From the NCBI GenBank assembly GCA_900637135.1, contig LR134353.1, forward strand, positions 682,001 through 746,000: DNA of 64,000 nucleotides, given 5' to 3'. Position numbers and translations under genes: made by a program. The notes under the pieces were generated by a model. It was not told the origin of the DNA. It made no database searches and was given only the letters and a program-made list of their open reading frames with translations. This DNA is from Mycolicibacterium flavescens. Lineage in GTDB: Bacteria > Actinomycetota > Actinomycetes > Mycobacteriales > Mycobacteriaceae. This document shows positions 38,067-47,217 of this stretch, one piece after another (the stretch's first letter is position 1; every line of letters begins with the position of its first letter).

Positions 38067-38767
38067 CACTGCGTCCGCAGGACGAACCCCACTCCGCGAA
38101 CGGTGTGCAGCAGCCGGGGAGCGCCGCCTGCCTCGAGCTTGCGGCGCAGGTAGCCGATGAAGACGTCGACCACGTTGGTGTCGGCGGCGAAGTCGTAGCC
38201 CCAGACGAGCTCGAGTAGCTGTGCGCGTGACAGCACGGCGGTCTTGTGCTCGGCCAGCACCGCAAGCAGGTCGAATTCGCGTTTGGTCAGGTCGACGTCG
38301 ACACCGTTGACGCGCGCGCGCCGGCCGGGGATGTCGACTTCCAAAGGTCCGACCTGAATGGTTTCCGAGGAGAAGGTCGCGGTGGACCCGCGCCTGCGCA
38401 GCAGCGCCTTCACCCGGGCGACCAGTTCCTGCAACACGAACGGTTTGACCAGGTAGTCGTCGGCCCCGGCTTCCAGACCGGCGACCCGGTCGTCGACCGA
38501 GCTGCGCGCCGAGAGCACGCAGACCGGCACGTCGTTGTCCATCGCGCGCAACGCCGTGACCACGCTGACTCCGTCGAGCACGGGCATGTTGATGTCCAGG
38601 ACGATCGCGTCGGGCCGGGTCTCGGTCGCGCTGCGCAGTGCCTCGGCGCCGTCGACCGCGGTGGACACATCGAATCCGGACAGCCGCAATCCGCGCTCCA
38701 GTGAGGCCAGCACATCGGGATCGTCGTCGACCACGAGAACCCGGGGTGAGCCTGCGCCACTATCCAT
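38066..38767 (-). CDS. prrA: Response regulator PrrA
   Basis: A 233-aa OmpR/PhoB-type regulator. The receiver has the acidic pair VVDDD, phospho-acceptor Asp58 ([11 protein letters not shown]) and the switch Lys in YLVKPF; the C-terminal winged helix contains [15 protein letters not shown], the recognition helix region [13 protein letters not shown] and the TVRGVGFVL wing. It is translationally coupled to prrB. Corresponds to Rv0903c. Confidence 0.95.
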   Translation of the reverse strand: MDSGAGSPRVLVVDDDPDVLASLERGLRLSGFDVSTAVDGAEALRSATETRPDAIVLDINMPVLDGVSVVTALRAMDNDVPVCVLSARSSVDDRVAGLEAGADDYLVKPFVLQELVARVKALLRRRGSTATFSSETIQVGPLEVDIPGRRARVNGVDVDLTKREFDLLAVLAEHKTAVLSRAQLLELVWGYDFAADTNVVDVFIGYLRRKLEAGGAPRLLHTVRGVGFVLRTQ

Positions 38768-39025
38768 ACAGCCAATATTGCCTGAAGTCCTCGTCGGATC
38801 GCGGGAAGCCGAGCGGACGGGAGCTGCGCCACCGCGCTGATGATGCGGAGCTCAATCGCGACGCCTCGCCGCCCCGACTGATGGCGGCGCGCGTCATCGC
38901 CTCGGATGCCGATTCGACATCTGGCGCACTCCCCGGCGATGAACGGTTTGCCGCACTCTTTTCCAATCTTTGCTGAGGCGGCCGGAGATTGCTATGGCGG
39001 CAAGCCGGTGCGCTGTGCTGGGAGC

Positions 39026-39886
39026 TCAGCGGTTCTGGGTTATCACCACATTGCCGCTCGTCGAACGGGCGGTCACCTCGGCGGCGTTCAGGTCGGTGGT
39101 TTGGGGCACAGTCACGACCACATTGCCGCGGGGTCCCGCGGACCCGCTTATGCGATACGGTGCTGGACCAGGCAATCCCAGAGTCACCTGGCCTGAGCCG
39201 ATCGCTTCGGTGATGCGCGGAACTGCGCGAAATTCCACTGAGATGCGGCCGGATTGGGTTATCGCCCTGAATGATTCGGTGACCGCGATCCGTGTTCCAG
39301 TGTTGATATCTCCGTTTCGAATCGCGATATCAATCAAGCGTGCCGAACCGCTGAGCGTGACGGTGCCGGTATCGGTTTTGGCAATCAGTTGATCGACATC
39401 TGCCTCGCTCGTGATCGAACCGGTTCGGTGAGTGACCGTCACGCGCAGTTCTCTCGCGACGTCTGGCGGAAGGATGACCTTGATTTCCCGGGTGTCTGCG
39501 CCAATGGAGAAAGGGAATCCAGATCCGCTGCCGCCGAGAGCGACCCGGCTGCCAGAGGCATCATTCGCAATTGTCAATCGCGTGTCAGCGGCCCTCGTGA
39601 GTACGCGTAGATGCACGCGTGGCCGGTCGGCGTCGGCGTCGGTAATGAGGCGAACGCCCATTGGAACGTCACCCGTGTCGATGGTCAATGTCCGAAGGCC
39701 GGTCGGCAACTCGTGTGAATCGGTGACGACCCGACTGGCGCCGAGCCCGACCGCGAGCGTCCCCAAGCCGCCGACCGCAATGAACGCCACCAAAGCCGCG
39801 ATAAGGACGAGTACCGCGCGCATCGCGGAGCGGCGCCCGCCCGCCCTCAGGGGCGGGCGGGGAGCCGACACATGGGGGTCTGCCAT
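39026..39886 (-). CDS. Membrane-anchored DUF4097-like beta-helix protein
   Basis: A 286-aa protein: a short cytoplasmic Pro/Arg-rich start, one transmembrane helix (VLVLIAALVAFIAVGGLGTLAVGL), then an extracytoplasmic domain of short repeating beta-strands. Examples are RELRVTVTHRTGSITSEADVD, LIAKTDTGTVTLSG and GDINTGTRIAVTES. This is the pattern of DUF4097/adhesin-like domains found beside envelope-stress two-component systems. It starts 3 nt after the DUF6197-like gene and is last in the operon. Function unknown. Confidence 0.75.
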   Translation of the reverse strand: MADPHVSAPRPPLRAGGRRSAMRAVLVLIAALVAFIAVGGLGTLAVGLGASRVVTDSHELPTGLRTLTIDTGDVPMGVRLITDADADRPRVHLRVLTRAADTRLTIANDASGSRVALGGSGSGFPFSIGADTREIKVILPPDVARELRVTVTHRTGSITSEADVDQLIAKTDTGTVTLSGSARLIDIAIRNGDINTGTRIAVTESFRAITQSGRISVEFRAVPRITEAIGSGQVTLGLPGPAPYRISGSAGPRGNVVVTVPQTTDLNAAEVTARSTSGNVVITQNR

Positions 39887-39889
39887 CGC

Positions 39890-40420
39890 TTAGGCCGGCG
39901 CGAAGGGTGGTATCTCCGTCCGACGCGGATGCTGGACGTAGCTGCTCCGGTCCACCGAGGTGGCGGCTCGCTTCAGTGTCAGCACAGCGTCGGTCTTGGT
40001 GGTGTGTGCATCATCGTTGTAAGCCTGCAGGCTCAACCACCCCGGCACATCGACGGCGTTGGCGATCTGCAGGAGAAGCCTCTCCAAGCGATCGATCTGT
40101 GCCTGCGCGGCGTGGGGCATCGCGGACTGCCAGTAGCCTGCCGCCACTCGTAGCGCCCCACCGAGACAGAAGCTGCACGGCCTTGCGCCGGGTTCGGTTC
40201 GTACGACATAGCCGCCTCCACCAACGTGCTCGGCGCGCTTCCGTACCCATCCGTCTGGAACGGCCGGGGTCGGGTGCACCTCACATCCCTCGGCGTCCCG
40301 GCAGTAGGTGCCTTGCGTCCACCCGCCTTCAACCTCGATGAGTGCCAAAGCGTCCTCGATAACCTCTCGGTCTGTCTTCATCGTGAGCCGATGATCGGCT
40401 GACGTCACTATCGTCGTCAC
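39890..40420 (-). CDS. DUF6197-like protein with cysteine pairs
   Basis: A 176-aa soluble protein resembling DUF6197: DREVIEDALALIEVEGGWTQGTYCRDAEGCEV, then PCSFCLGGALRVAAG. Four cysteines in C-x5-C and C-x2-C could bind a metal or form disulfides. GTG 40420 has AAGAAGGGAT upstream. It lies 18 nt after the response regulator and 3 nt before the DUF4097-like gene. Such domains occur in actinobacteria and their phages; role unknown. Confidence 0.7.
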   Translation of the reverse strand: MTTIVTSADHRLTMKTDREVIEDALALIEVEGGWTQGTYCRDAEGCEVHPTPAVPDGWVRKRAEHVGGGGYVVRTEPGARPCSFCLGGALRVAAGYWQSAMPHAAQAQIDRLERLLLQIANAVDVPGWLSLQAYNDDAHTTKTDAVLTLKRAATSVDRSSYVQHPRRTEIPPFAPA

Positions 40421-40438
40421 GGTTTCTATCCCTTCTTG

Positions 40439-41083
40439 TTAAGACTCGAGGTAGCGCAGAACCGCAAGGACACGGCGGTTTCCGGTGTCGTCGGGCGCAA
40501 GCCCCAATTTCGTGAAGATGGAGGCGATGTGCTTCTCCGCGGAACCTGTCGAAATGTGCAGGGTCGCGGCGATGGCAGAGTTCGTCCTACCTTCGGCCAT
40601 CAGTTGCAGGACGTCGCGTTCGCGAGGGGTTAGCTGATCCAGCGCGCTCCGGCGATGCGATCGCGCGAGGATCTGGGACACGACCTCTGGGTCGAGGAGA
40701 GTTCCACCGCCGCCCACGACGGACACTGCGTCCAGGAACGCCGGTACGTCAGCAACGCGGTCCTTGAGCAGGTAGCCGAAGCCGCGGGTGTCCGAGGTGA
40801 TCAGCTCGGAGGCATAACGCTCCTCGACGTAGTGCGACAAGACCAATACGGGCGACTCTGGATTTTGGCTTCGCAGCTGCGCGGCGGCGCGAATTCCCTC
40901 ATCGGTGAACGTAGGAGGCATCCTGACATCGACGATCACAAGATCCGGCTTTTCGTCGTTGACCAGGCCGAGCAGATTCGACGCATCAGTCACACTCGCT
41001 ACCACCTCATGGCCGGCATCGACGAGTATGCGTTCGACACCTGCGCGCAACAACGCAGAATCCTCGGCGATCACGATGCGCAT
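40439..41083 (-). CDS. LuxR/NarL-type response regulator (LiaR-like)
   Basis: A 214-aa two-domain regulator. The receiver has acidic ED near residue 7-8, phospho-acceptor Asp52 (LVIVDVRMPP) and the Lys in YLLKDRV; the LuxR HTH (LTPRERDVLQLMAEGRTNSAIAA, then STGSAEKHIASIFTKLGL) binds DNA. Its start lies inside the end of the kinase gene (13-nt overlap). It should be phosphorylated by that kinase. Confidence 0.92.
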   Translation of the reverse strand: MRIVIAEDSALLRAGVERILVDAGHEVVASVTDASNLLGLVNDEKPDLVIVDVRMPPTFTDEGIRAAAQLRSQNPESPVLVLSHYVEERYASELITSDTRGFGYLLKDRVADVPAFLDAVSVVGGGGTLLDPEVVSQILARSHRRSALDQLTPRERDVLQLMAEGRTNSAIAATLHISTGSAEKHIASIFTKLGLAPDDTGNRRVLAVLRYLES

Positions 41084-42357
41084 GGCAGCACCGCCGTGAC
41101 AGTCGTGGACCCGGTGACCGGACTGGAAACCGTGAATGTGCCACGGACCGCGCGCACTCGATCGGCCAGACCACGTAAACCGGTTGCGGTTGCGCTGTCC
41201 GTGATTTGCGCGCCGCCGCGGCCGTCGTCGAACACCGAGACGTGGAGCTTGTCTTCGATCTCGTCGAGGCGCACCGTCACGATGGCCCGCGAAGCATGTG
41301 CGTGCCTGGCGACATTGGTGAGGGACTCGGCGACAACGAAGTACGCGACAGTTTCGGTCTCCTCTGGAATACGCCGCGGTAGGTCAATATCCAGCGTTGT
41401 CGGAACGGCGGCTCGATGTACCACCGCTGAGAGCGCGGCGTCCAGCCCTCGGTCGGAAAGGATCGTCGGGGCGATACCACGCACGACGTTGCGGAGTTCC
41501 AGCATCGCGTTTTTCGCGTCATCCTGGGCCTCTGCGATCAACGCCTTGGCAGCAGACGGGTCGTTGTCGAACTTGGTCTGTGCGAGGCCGATCGTCATCG
41601 CCAGCGAGACGAGGCGTGGCTGCACACTGTCGTGCAGGTCGCGCTCGATTCGGCGTCGCTCGGCGTGCGCCGATGAGACCGCTCCCATTCTGGCATCGGC
41701 GAGGGCGTTGACCTCGTCTTGCAACATCGTGGTTGGCGACGACGAGAGCAGCCAGCGGTCGAGTTGGGCGTCGAGGATGGGCGCAAAGACCACAATCGCT
41801 GCGGCGACCGCCAACGCGACCACGGCCAGCGGCCACGCCAGCGCCGGGGACAGGGAGTACAGGCCGGCGTCGTCGTCACTGTGACTGACGGCGATAGCCG
41901 CTGCCGGTGCCAGAAATCCGAACGCCAACAGTACGAATGCCAGGCCACCGGCGAGTAAGTCGTAGACCATCCGGAGAAGGTGATGCGCGCAGCCCTTCCA
42001 GAACTGAGCACTGCTGAGATCGAGCCACAATTGGTGGGCCCAGCGCTCAAAGCCCTTGTAAGGGGACCATTTTCGCGGCGGTGCGGGGATATTCATGCCG
42101 AATACGGCTTCGCTTCGCAGACGCTCCAGCCACTGCGCGCCGCGCATCAGATACACGAATGCGACCACGGCGACCAAAAGCCCGACCACCGATGGAATTG
42201 TCGCGATACCGACCAGCACGAGCATGCTCGGTAACCACAGCCAAACGATGGCGAGCACCGCGCCTACGATCAGCGACGCGCTGGGTAGGATACCGATCCG
42301 CCGACGCGCTGTTGGCGAGGTCGTATCAGCCGGGACCGGCTTGACCTCTGGATTCAT
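41071..42357 (-). CDS. Membrane histidine kinase (NarL-type partner, LiaS/DesK-like)
   Basis: A 428-aa kinase with four hydrophobic segments in two pairs (about 22-70 and 130-190). It has the HisKA_3 motif ERRRIERDLHDSVQPRL with His242, and a HATPase domain (ESLTNVARHAHA, VFDDGRGGA, TGLRGLADRVRAVRGT). ATG 42357 was used; GTG 42369 is possible, and neither has a strong ribosome site. It senses something in the membrane or envelope, by analogy to LiaS; the signal is unknown. First gene of a four-gene operon. Confidence 0.9.
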   Translation of the reverse strand: MNPEVKPVPADTTSPTARRRIGILPSASLIVGAVLAIVWLWLPSMLVLVGIATIPSVVGLLVAVVAFVYLMRGAQWLERLRSEAVFGMNIPAPPRKWSPYKGFERWAHQLWLDLSSAQFWKGCAHHLLRMVYDLLAGGLAFVLLAFGFLAPAAAIAVSHSDDDAGLYSLSPALAWPLAVVALAVAAAIVVFAPILDAQLDRWLLSSSPTTMLQDEVNALADARMGAVSSAHAERRRIERDLHDSVQPRLVSLAMTIGLAQTKFDNDPSAAKALIAEAQDDAKNAMLELRNVVRGIAPTILSDRGLDAALSAVVHRAAVPTTLDIDLPRRIPEETETVAYFVVAESLTNVARHAHASRAIVTVRLDEIEDKLHVSVFDDGRGGAQITDSATATGLRGLADRVRAVRGTFTVSSPVTGSTTVTAVLPCAS

Positions 42358-42528
42358 GACTGTGACCACACCATCAACGTACGGAACGCCGAGGTGGGCC
42401 GAAACGGCGTTGACCCGACCAATTAGGGGGGGTTAACCCCCACATCGCCTCGCTGTGAGCGCACCGCAGCTGCCCTCCACCTTACGCCGGGAGGATAACC
42501 CGGCACGTCGCCGTAGTACCGTCCAATC

Positions 42529-43317
42529 GTGCTCGATTTGGCCTACGAAGACCGCGGCGACGGAGATCCGGTCCTGTTCATCACGGGTCAAGGTGGCCTC
42601 GGACGCACATGGGATATCCATCAGGTGCCGGCGTTCCGTGCAGCGGGTTACCGCGTCATCACATTCGATAACAGGGGGGTCGGCGCAACCGCAAATGCCG
42701 AGGGATTCACGACGGCGACCATGGTTGCCGACACCGCGAATCTGATTGAGAAGCTGAGTATTGCCCCCGTTCGGATCGTGGCCACCTCGATGGGCTCGTA
42801 TATCGCCCAAGAACTGATGCTTGCCCGGCCCGATCTGGTGACTGAGGCAGCATTGATGGCCACGCGCGGACGTCACGACCGGGCGCGCGAGTTTTTCCGC
42901 GTGGCCGAACGCGAATTCGTCGATGCCGGTATAGAGCTTCCGCCCCGTTACGCGGCGAAACTGCGCTTACTCGAGAACTTCTCGCCGAAGACCTTGAACG
43001 ACGACAGAATCGTTGGCGACTGGATCGATACCTTCACGATGTGGCCGACGAAGCCGACTCCCGGGGTTCGCGCCCAGTATGGGGTGGCGCCAGAAACCGA
43101 TCGATTGCGTGTCTACAGGGTGATCACGACGCCGGTGCTGGTACTGGGATTCGCCGACGACCTCGTGATGCCGCCGTATTTGGGCGCCGAGGTGGCCGCC
43201 GCTTTCCCGAACGGACGGTACCTCGAAATCGCGGACGCCGGCCACCTGGGCTTTCTCGAGCGCCCCGAGGTGGTGAACTCGGCGATTCTGGACTTTTTCG
43301 CCGACGCTGGTCGGTGA
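42529..43317 (+). CDS. Alpha/beta-hydrolase
   Basis: A 262-aa alpha/beta-hydrolase. The oxyanion-side HG-like ITGQGGLG is near 18, the nucleophile elbow ATSMG near 93-97 (Ala in place of the first Gly of GxSxG), acid FADD and catalytic His in DAGHLGFLERP near 243. GTG 42529 begins directly with the fold. It is the first plus-strand gene before the mmpS-mmpL-NRPS locus. Being separated by over 500 nt it may be independent; as a member of that locus it might act as an editing or transfer hydrolase, which is inference only. Confidence 0.85.
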   Translation: MLDLAYEDRGDGDPVLFITGQGGLGRTWDIHQVPAFRAAGYRVITFDNRGVGATANAEGFTTATMVADTANLIEKLSIAPVRIVATSMGSYIAQELMLARPDLVTEAALMATRGRHDRAREFFRVAEREFVDAGIELPPRYAAKLRLLENFSPKTLNDDRIVGDWIDTFTMWPTKPTPGVRAQYGVAPETDRLRVYRVITTPVLVLGFADDLVMPPYLGAEVAAAFPNGRYLEIADAGHLGFLERPEVVNSAILDFFADAGR

Positions 43318-43732
43318 GGCTCGAGCGGCTGGAACGCCAGACGCGGCCATGACTGCCAGCAGCCGTCACGCGCAAACGCGTAGTCCCGCAACCGATCACA
43401 CTGATCGTCCGCTAAGTCGGAGGGCGCCAGATCGGTCGGCCCCCCATCTGGCCCTTCGTCAGAGTGCTGAACAAAGCGTGACCGGCGTAGCGCGGTTCCT
43501 CGAATTCGCTTCCGCATCAGACCGGCGGGAGGTACAGTCCGCAGCGCTCGCAAACGGCTGTGATGCGACTTGTCGGCCGGGGCGCAACCTGGATACCGTG
43601 CGGGAGCGCTGAAGGCGATGGATTACGATCGCGTATCGCGTTGGGAACGGGGAGATTGTGGAGGCCGACGGCATGCTTTACTCATCGAGATCGGGTTTTG
43701 CTCCCCGAGGCGCTTCAAGTTTGCCGTGACTC
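43318..43732. other. Long intergenic region before mmpS
   Basis: About 415 nt with no supported gene. Open frames on either strand lack ribosome sites and recognisable domains. Composition is less GC-rich towards the right end. With the hairpin at 43733-43789 it may form a long 5' leader or hold the promoter of the lipopeptide locus. Confidence 0.4.
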
Positions 43733-43789
43733 CGACACGGCGAGCGTGGGATCTTCCGGGTAATCCCAGGGTCGCCGTCTGGCGTGTCG
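43733..43789 (+). ncRNA. Structured leader hairpin upstream of mmpS
   Basis: Three nested perfect pairings form one long interrupted stem: CGACACG/CGTGTCG (43733-43739 with 43783-43789), GCGA/TCGC (43740-43743 with 43772-43775) and TGGGAT/ATCCCA (43747-43752 with 43763-43768). It ends about 70 nt before the probable mmpS start. It matches no riboswitch class I recognise and could be an attenuator, a protein-binding leader or a terminator of an upstream transcript. Confidence 0.45.
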
Positions 43790-43859
43790 CGGCAATGTGT
43801 AGTTGCATGTTCGAGCGGCTGGTAGCGACGGACATGGAGACGGACGGAGGGGATTCGCG

Positions 43860-44291
43860 ATTTTCAGGATCTTTAAGAGGTTGTGGATCCCGCTGCTCAT
43901 TCTCGTGGTGATTGTTGCGGGAGGTTTCACCGTGTCGCGGCTGCGTACGGTTTTCGGCTCAGAAAACCGTCCTTCGTACGCCGAGACCGCAATCGAGGAG
44001 CAAGAGCCATACACCACCAAAGAGCTGGTCTATGAGGTGTTCGGACCTCCCGGAACGACGGCGAACATCAGTTACTTTGATCCCGACGCCGAGCCTCAGT
44101 ATGTCGAGGGAGTAAGTCTGCCCTGGTCGGCGACGTACGATCTCTCGGGCGCGGCGATCGTAGGCAACCTGGTCACGCAGGGCGACGGCGGCAGCATCGG
44201 CTGCCGCATCATCGTGGACGGAGAGGTCAAAGCGGAGCGGACCAGCCAAGGAGTGAATGCATTCACTTATTGCCTGGTGAAGGCCGCATGA
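43860..44291 (+). CDS. mmpS: MmpS-family accessory membrane protein
   Basis: About 143 aa: a short basic start (FRIFKRLW), one transmembrane helix ([16 protein letters not shown]) and the periplasmic MmpS domain. The domain has [60 protein letters not shown] and a final Cys (TYCLV). MmpS proteins assist MmpL lipid exporters. The start is unusual: GGAGGGG (43846-43852) is followed at 7 nt by ATT 43860, which gives the family N-terminal length. The other in-frame option, TTG 43803, has no ribosome site and adds a glycine-rich tail. The mmpL reading frame starts 1 nt after the stop. Confidence 0.82.
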   Translation: MFRIFKRLWIPLLILVVIVAGGFTVSRLRTVFGSENRPSYAETAIEEQEPYTTKELVYEVFGPPGTTANISYFDPDAEPQYVEGVSLPWSATYDLSGAAIVGNLVTQGDGGSIGCRIIVDGEVKAERTSQGVNAFTYCLVKAA

Positions 44292-44292
44292 A

Positions 44293-47171
44293 ATGACGAT
44301 CGCTCCGGTACGCCGCAAACCGCCATTCGTCGCACGGTGGATCTACCGGCTTGCGCCGGCCGTCATTCTCGGCTGGATCGCGATTGCCGTGATTCTCAGC
44401 ACCGGCATCCCGTCGCTGGAACAAGTCGAGCGTGAAAACGCGATAACACTCACGCCGAATGACGCCCCGTCCTTCAGAGCTATGCAGCGAATGGGCGAGC
44501 TGTATGACGAGTCGCAGTCCGACAGCGTGGCGATGATCGTCCTGGAGGGCGAGGAGCCGCTCGGCGACGAGGCGCACGTCTACTACGACGAGTTGATCCG
44601 GCAGCTTGAGGCGGATCGGCAGCACGTTGAATACGTTCGTGACTTCTGGGGGACCCGCTGACCGCAGGCGCTGCGCAGAGCGCCGATGGTAAGGCCGTCT
44701 ATGTCCAAGTAAATCTCATGGGCAACCTGGGGCAGGCGGAGTCGAACCAATCGGTTGAAGCCGTCCGGGAAATCGTCGATGGCTTACCAGCCCCGCCTGG
44801 CGTCAAGGCGTACGTCACCGGGCCGTCTGCGTTCGTCGCGGATCTGGGAACAAGCGGTAACAGGACGGTCTTCCTCGTCACCGCGACGAGCATCGCTGTG
44901 ATCTTCTTGATGCTGCTGCTTCTCTATCGCTCGATAGTCACCGTCATCGTCTCATTGCTGATGGTGGGGATTCAGCTTCAGGTCGCCAGGGGATTCGTCG
45001 CCTTCCTCGGCGATATCGGGGCCGTCGACCTCACCACCTACGTGGTCAACCTGTTGGTGTCACTGGTGATCGCGGCTGGAACAGACTACGGTATTTTCTT
45101 TTTCGGGCGTTATCACGAGGCGCGTCAAGCCGGTGAGGATCGCGTCGAAGCCTTCTACACCACATATCGCAGCGTCGGTAAAGTCGTTTTGGCGTCCGGC
45201 TCGACCATCGCCGGGGCCGTTTTCTGCCTGAGTTTCACCCGTCTGCCGTACTTTCAACCATTGGGCATCCCCGGCTCAGTGGGCGTGCTGGTCGCGGTCG
45301 CCGTTGCCCTGACATTGGTACCAGCGGTAATCGCTCTGGGTAGCCGCGTGGGACTGTTTGAGCCGAAGCGAAAAGTCATCACCCGTCAATGGCGGCGAAT
45401 CGGCACCGCTGTCGTTCGGTGGCCCGGCCCGATCCTCGTCGCGACATTTGCGTTGGCGCTCGTCGGGCTCCTGGCCCTACCGGGATATCGACCCAGCTAC
45501 AACGATCAGGACACCATCCCCGATTACATCGATGCGAACCAGGGCTTCGAGGCCGCCAAGCGGCATTTTCCGCCCGCTCTCATGATGACGCCTGACGTAG
45601 TGATGGTCGAGTCAGATCATGACATGCGCAATCCCGCCGACTTCCTGGTGCTGAATAAGCTCGCCAAGGGAATTTTGGAGGTCCCCGGCGTTGCTCGTGT
45701 CCAGGGTCCGACGCGGCCCTCAGGAGAGCCCCTCGAGCACACGACTATTCCGTACATGCTGAGCATGAACCAGGCGAGCCAGATGCAAATGCTGCCATTC
45801 CAGAAGGCCCGCATGGACGACATGCTCAAGCAGGCCGAGGAAATGACCAAAACGATAGCGTTGATGAACCGCATGTTTGCCCTGATGACAGAGCTCAACG
45901 CTACTACTCACCGCATGATTGCTACCACGCACGAGCTCGAAGAGATCACGAACGAGATGCGGGACAACATTGCAAATTTCGACGATTTCTTCAGGCCCAT
46001 TCGCAATTACTTTTACTGGGAACCGCACTGCTTCAACATCCCCATTTGCTGGGCGATCAGGTCGGTATTCGACGTGATCGACGGCCTCGACGAGATCACC
46101 GTCACGATGCGCGAACTCGTCACCAATCTTGATCAGCTCGATTTGCTGATGCCCCAGCTGCTCGCACAGTTCCCGCCGATGATCGCGACGATGGAGAGCA
46201 CGCGGACGATGATGCTGACGATGCACAGCACCATGTCCGGAACGATATCTCTTATGGAGGAGGGCAGCGAGAACGCCACCGCCATGGGCAAGGCTTTCGA
46301 CGCGGCCAAAAATGACGACTCCTTCTACCTCCCGCCGGACATATTCAAGAACAAAGATTTCAAGAAAGTCATGGATGTTTTCTTGACGCCGGACGGTAAG
46401 GCGGCGCGGATGCTCATCACGCAGCGGGACGACCCTGCGTCACCGGAGGGCATCTCGCGGGTGGAGCCGATAAAAACGGCTGCCGAGGAGGCGCTGAAAG
46501 GAACGCCGTTAGAAAGCGCCAAAATCTCTATGGGGGGCACCGCGGCGCTCTCCAAGGATCTGGTCGAGGGTTCGACATACGACCTGTTGATTGCGGGTGT
46601 GGCGGCTCTATGCCTCGTTTTCATCATCATGCTGATCATGACTCGGAGCTTTGTTGCGGCCTTGACCATCGTCGGCACCGTCGCGATGTCGCTCGGTACG
46701 GCGTTCGGGCTATCCGTCCTTATCTGGCAGCACATCCTCGGCATCCAAATCCACTGGGTGGTCCTCGCGATGTCGGTGATCGTCCTCTTGGCTGTCGGTT
46801 CCGATTACAACCTTCTACTGGTCTCCCGGATAAAGGAGGAAATAGGCGCCGGGTTGAACACCGGCATCATCCGGGCGATGGCCGGTACCGGCCGAGTGGT
46901 GACCGCCGCAGGACTGGTGTTCGCATTCACGATGTTCGCAATGTTGGTCAGCGATCTCCGAACGTTAGGCCAAGTGGGCTCCACCATTGGGATCGGTTTG
47001 CTCTTCGATACGTTGATCGTGCGTGCGCTGATGACACCGTCGATCGCTGCGCTGCTTGGACGCTGGTTCTGGTGGCCGCGCCGTGTACGCCCCCGACCAT
47101 CCAGTCAAATGCTTCGGCCTTTCGGGACTCGTCCATTGGTACGTTCCCTGCTGCTGAAGCAGGACCGTTAG
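44293..47171 (+). pseudogene. mmpL: MmpL lipid transporter, frameshifted (mmpL4a-like)
   Basis: The first 122 codons (44293-44661) encode a normal MmpL N-terminus ([39 protein letters not shown]) and stop at TGA right after VRDFWGTR. The rest of the protein continues in another frame through 47171. Comparison with the intact paralogue downstream ([12 protein letters not shown]) shows that one base is missing in the G run at 44648-44652: six Gs would restore [11 protein letters not shown] and a 959-aa protein. The downstream part has the RND features, [16 protein letters not shown] and [11 protein letters not shown]sp-Tyr relays, about 11 helices and a long coiled-coil periplasmic loop. It is a pseudogene, a phase-variable gene or a sequencing error. 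Not functional as written unless the ribosome or polymerase slips. Confidence 0.85.
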
Positions 47172-47217
47172 GGCTGGTGACCGTGAACGATCCGTCTTTG
47201 CGCGTGTCGAAGGCAGT

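Noticed and set aside
38768..39025. Plus-strand open frames between prrA and the DUF4097-like gene
   Set aside because: Short, low-complexity Arg/Ala-rich translations without ribosome sites; the region is the prrA promoter and a 3' intergenic stretch.
39890..40420. Prophage or phage remnant, because DUF6197-like proteins occur in phages
   Set aside because: No integrase, structural or lysis genes nearby; the gene is tightly packed in a chromosomal two-component operon.
43803..43859. N-terminal extension of mmpS from TTG 43803
   Set aside because: No ribosome site and a Gly/Asp/Arg-rich extension not typical for MmpS; the strong GGAGGGG site points to 43860.
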